Assembly: GCF_025460835.1 (NCBI RefSeq)
Contig: NZ_JAMXAY010000028.1
Span: 25,261 to 69,824, forward strand
DNA length: 44,564 nucleotides
Origin: Parapedobacter soli
GTDB lineage: Bacteria > Bacteroidota > Bacteroidia > Sphingobacteriales > Sphingobacteriaceae
Direction: 5' to 3'
Translations under genes and position numbers: made by a program
The notes under the pieces: model-generated
The model's input: the letters and a program-made list of their open reading frames with translations, nothing else
What the model was told of the DNA's origin: nothing
The model's database searches: none
Shown: positions 41,527-44,564 of the stretch, piece by piece
Position numbering within the stretch: position 1 is the first letter of the stretch
Layout of the letters: the number at the start of each line of letters is the position of its first letter

Positions 41527-41936
41527 CATCCGGGGTAGCGTGGTGGAGATTACTGCGAAGAACAATGCCCGCCGCGAATTGTTGCGCGCCATGAAGCAGA
41601 TGGCCTTTTATGTAAACATGACAGCCAATGGCGACGCACACCTGTTAGCGAGCTCGGGGTTCATCCTGGTGGGGCAATCCCAGGCCATGCGTATCCCCCA
41701 TGTGCCCCTGTATGGGATGCTGGAAGATGGCGAGCGGAACGGCGACCCTGAACTTCCACTGCGAGCTCATCCCCAACACTTGGGAATACGAGTACCAGTG
41801 GGCGATGACCGGAGCGTGTCCAAGGTCTCTGTTTGCGCAGATCGGTACTGGCGCAACGGTCATTGTGGTTACGCTGTTGAGTGCTATTTTGAGGACATGG
41901 GTATATGGGTATTTTAGGGAGAGGATGCCACATTAG
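41483..41936 (+). pseudogene. remnant of a Bacteroidota hypothetical-protein gene (fibronectin-like C-terminal)
   Basis: The segment ITAKNNARRELLRAMKQMAFYVNMTANGDAHLLASSGF resembles the centre of a common Bacteroidota family of about 210 residues (recalled from memory, not searched). After GERNGD (about 41745) the match continues in another frame as TATLNFHCELIPNTWEYEYQW, so there is a frameshift. The N-terminal third and the end of the fibronectin-like part are missing. The 849 bases between pepT and the receptor therefore hold only this relic, a micro-ORF and hairpins. Confidence 0.5.
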
Positions 41937-42061
41937 CGAATTTTGTTATTTTCCTCAGCACGTTGAAAACGGACTACGAGTCTGGTAACAGTCAAGGTTC
42001 AACAAAACCTTAACTATTTAGCCATTGTTGTTTAATATTAGGATGGCTATATTAGTCGATT

Positions 42062-44395
42062 ATGCCCCTGGTTTTATCATCATTACTTTTCTTTCTGGTT
42101 TTGGGTCAATCCTTATACGCACAGGAAGGTACTGTACGAGGAACAGTCACGGACCAATACACTGGTGAACCTTTGCCAGGTTCCACCGTGACCTTGTATT
42201 GGCCTGAAAGTAAAACTCCACAGACCACAGTTGCCGACCAAAATGGGCAATATAGCTTCTCTGCGATTCCAATCGGCCGCATATCCCTTTACTTCCAGTA
42301 TCTTGGATACGGCCCGTTAGCGATCAGTCAGGTTCTCATCCGCTCAGGAAAAGAAAACGTGATCGATGCGAAGCTAAACTTGAGCACGGTGCAATTGGAG
42401 GAAGCTGTTATCAGCGCGGCGCGCCCCCGGCACCAACCCCTCAATCAGATGGCCGTGGTCAGCGCTCGTATCTTTAGCAGTGAAGACGCCAACCGCTATG
42501 CCGGATCTTGGGGAGACCCTGCACGCATGGCATCCAATCTCGCAGGGGTAGGCTCCACAGAGGATACCAGAAACGATATAGTCATTCGAGGGAACGCACC
42601 CACCGGACTGCTCTGGCGATTGGATGGATTCGAGATTCCCAATCCTAATCATTTCGGTGTATTGGGTGGCACCGGTAGCGCAATCAGCTTGCTAAACAAT
42701 AATCAACTTGCCAATTCCGACTTTTATACGGGTGCCTTTCCGGCAGAATTCGGCAATGCACTAGCAGGGGTATTTGATCTCCGGCTCCGAAACGGCAACA
42801 CCAACAAGCACGAGTTTCTGGCCGGCGTGGGATTTAATGGGTTCGAGCTGGGGGCAGAAGGGCCGCTCGCTCGAAGCAGTGGTGCCAGCTATATGATCAA
42901 TGCACGATATTCTGCATTGGACCTGGTGGATAAACTCAGCCCCGACGTGGGGACAGGGACTGCTGTACCCAAATACCAAGATTTGAACGCCAAAATCCAT
43001 ATTCCCCTGCCGTCTGGCTCCCTCAGTTTTCTTACCCTCATGGGGGATAGTGACATCCACTTTCAAACTGAATTTGACGAGGATGCTCAGTTGGGTGACA
43101 TCGAGTTTGACACCCGAAGTGGAAGCAGGCAACTTTTTTCAGGGCTGAACTACACCCACAGATTCAGCACGGCCACCCGCTTGGAAAACCGCGTTTCCTA
43201 CCAATATTTCCAAACACAAACCAAGCTCTTGGGTGAGACTTTTCCACAACCCGAGCAATCGGATTATTTCGAAGATCGCTCTTCCGAAGGTAGGCTGTCT
43301 TATATGGCTAATCTGTTTCATCGAGTAGATGCTCGAAACATGATCAGCGCAGGTATAGGTGCGGACTACTACTTATCTTCGGTCCGATCCACTTTTTATG
43401 GCGACGGTTACCCAAGAGTGACCCACGACTCCGAGCTGAATTCAGGATTGGGTAAGGGCTTTATCCAATGGTTACATCGTTTTTCGGATCAATGGCACAT
43501 AACTCCGGGCCTATACACACAGGCATACACGCTCAGTAAGGACTGGGTTATTGACCCAAGGATTGGTATGAAATGGACCGTCAACAATCGACTCTCCCTA
43601 AACCTAGCCACAGGCCTGCACAGCCAGACCCAACAGCGATTGGCATATCTCTATGAAAATGATGAGGGGCAATTAGTAAATACCAAAATGAAAATGACCC
43701 GTAGTTGGCAGCAGGTTTTGGGAATGGATTTATTGCTGGGACGTGGAATCCGGCTAAAACCTGAGCTTTACTACCAATACCTTTTCCATGTTCCAGTGAC
43801 GGCAGACGAGCCCAGCGAATCCATTTTAAATCTGGGAGATGGCTTTTTCAACGATTGGAGCTTTGATTTTGTCAATCGAGGTAAAGGCCACAATATGGGC
43901 TTGGACCTGACCTTAGAGAAATTCTTCGATCAAAGCTATTATTTTCTGCTGACCGGTTCCATCTATGATTCCCAATACCAGGCATATGATGGGAAATGGA
44001 GACAAACCCGCTTTTCAGGGAATTTTTCTGCCACTGCACTGGCTGGATATGAGTGGAATATGGGTAAAGGTGCACTATTGGCCTTGAACGCCAAGGTGAA
44101 TTTTCGCGGAGGGAAGCGATTTGTTCCTGCATCTGTCTTCCAAACGGGACATGAAATCCAATTCGATTACTCCCGAGCCTATCAGGATCGGCTAAAAGAC
44201 TACTTCCGGGCAGATTTGAACATAACCATGAAACAAAACTTCCGAAAATTCAGTAACGAATGGTTTGTAGAGATCAATAATTTGACGAACCGGAAAAACG
44301 TATTGGCCCAAACCTACAATATTTCCCGTTCAAGAATGGATTATACTTATCAAACCAAGCTTTCCTTTATGGGTGGAACCCGCTTTTATTTCTAA
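42062..44395 (+). CDS. TonB-dependent receptor with carboxypeptidase-like N-terminal domain
   Basis: A 777-residue outer-membrane transporter. Signal peptide residues 1-20 (LGQSLYAQ). Residues 22-105 are the carboxypeptidase-regulatory-like domain (GTVRGTVTDQYTGEPLPGSTVTL). A plug follows (IVIRGNAPTGLLWRLDGFEIPNPNHFG, NSDFYTGAFPAEFGNALAGVFDL), then a long beta-barrel ending with Phe (GGTRFYF), as outer-membrane assembly requires. No SusD partner lies downstream within the window. By eye its base and codon use is more AT-rich than the rest of the window, suggesting a different origin. Ligand unknown; possibly iron, cobalamin or glycan. The last 170 bases after it show no gene. Confidence 0.9.
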   Translation: MPLVLSSLLFFLVLGQSLYAQEGTVRGTVTDQYTGEPLPGSTVTLYWPESKTPQTTVADQNGQYSFSAIPIGRISLYFQYLGYGPLAISQVLIRSGKENVIDAKLNLSTVQLEEAVISAARPRHQPLNQMAVVSARIFSSEDANRYAGSWGDPARMASNLAGVGSTEDTRNDIVIRGNAPTGLLWRLDGFEIPNPNHFGVLGGTGSAISLLNNNQLANSDFYTGAFPAEFGNALAGVFDLRLRNGNTNKHEFLAGVGFNGFELGAEGPLARSSGASYMINARYSALDLVDKLSPDVGTGTAVPKYQDLNAKIHIPLPSGSLSFLTLMGDSDIHFQTEFDEDAQLGDIEFDTRSGSRQLFSGLNYTHRFSTATRLENRVSYQYFQTQTKLLGETFPQPEQSDYFEDRSSEGRLSYMANLFHRVDARNMISAGIGADYYLSSVRSTFYGDGYPRVTHDSELNSGLGKGFIQWLHRFSDQWHITPGLYTQAYTLSKDWVIDPRIGMKWTVNNRLSLNLATGLHSQTQQRLAYLYENDEGQLVNTKMKMTRSWQQVLGMDLLLGRGIRLKPELYYQYLFHVPVTADEPSESILNLGDGFFNDWSFDFVNRGKGHNMGLDLTLEKFFDQSYYFLLTGSIYDSQYQAYDGKWRQTRFSGNFSATALAGYEWNMGKGALLALNAKVNFRGGKRFVPASVFQTGHEIQFDYSRAYQDRLKDYFRADLNITMKQNFRKFSNEWFVEINNLTNRKNVLAQTYNISRSRMDYTYQTKLSFMGGTRFYF

Positions 44396-44564
44396 GTAAA
44401 ATATAAAATCCAAACAAGGCAATAATCAAGGGAATATACTAATAGTTGATGGTTTTTTTCGGGTTTTGAGGAAGGTGGATTAAGTGGTTCAAATTAGTTT
44501 TGAATAATAATTTTTTGTCTATTTAGTCATCCCTTAAATTCTGTACAACACACTAACAGTCAGT

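Overview
The window looks like a chromosomal segment of a Bacteroidota bacterium, probably Sphingobacteriaceae-like (inference). The support is a TonB-dependent receptor with a carboxypeptidase-like N-terminal domain, clustered sulfatases with an esterase-GH43 fusion, an ECF sigma/anti-sigma pair, a FadB-type protein with the dehydrogenase domain first, several promoters of the TTTG-N19/20-TAnnTTTG type, and scarce Shine-Dalgarno sites. No tRNA, rRNA, CRISPR array or insertion sequence was recognised.

Layout. 1-770: a small secreted basic protein with its own promoter and terminator. 0.9-7.4 kb: three secreted sulfatases and an esterase-GH43 fusion, a degradation set for sulfated, acylated glycans. 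7.4-14.3 kb: housekeeping and mixed genes (HerA/DUF853 ATPase, sugar nucleotidyltransferase, dnaK, YjbR-like, thioredoxin-like, 2OG-Fe(II) oxygenase). 14.3-30.9 kb: a nitrate-assimilation island. nirB and nirD run leftward; rightward are thirteen tightly packed genes for siroheme methylation (cobA), molybdopterin synthesis (moeB, moaC-moaB fusion, moeA, moaA, moaD, moaE, mobA), nitrate uptake (narK-type), a single-chain NADH-nitrate reductase, a siroheme-reductase-like/rubredoxin protein, a TauE/SafE permease and a small exported protein with a molybdopterin-oxidoreductase fold. nirB is interrupted by two apparent single-base frameshifts, one at a run of nine A residues at its 5' end.

31.0-38.0 kb: a fatty-acid beta-oxidation operon (marR, fadB/J-like, thiolase, acyl-CoA dehydrogenase). 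Its intergenic spaces hold two paralogous four-helix-bundle genes (23S rRNA intervening-sequence protein family). Each gene lies between a left tract of direct 7-bp repeats and a right tract of five inverted 7-bp repeats. A third tract of 30 heptamers lies between marR and fadB and supplies the fadB start codon. Related heptamer tracts lie near dnaK and between pepT and a nitroreductase. These cassettes are the most interesting undescribed structure in the window.

38.1-44.4 kb: ECF sigma factor and putative anti-sigma factor, nitroreductase, peptidase T, an 850-base stretch with a decayed gene and a coiled-coil micro-ORF, and a TonB-dependent receptor. The last 170 bases show no gene.
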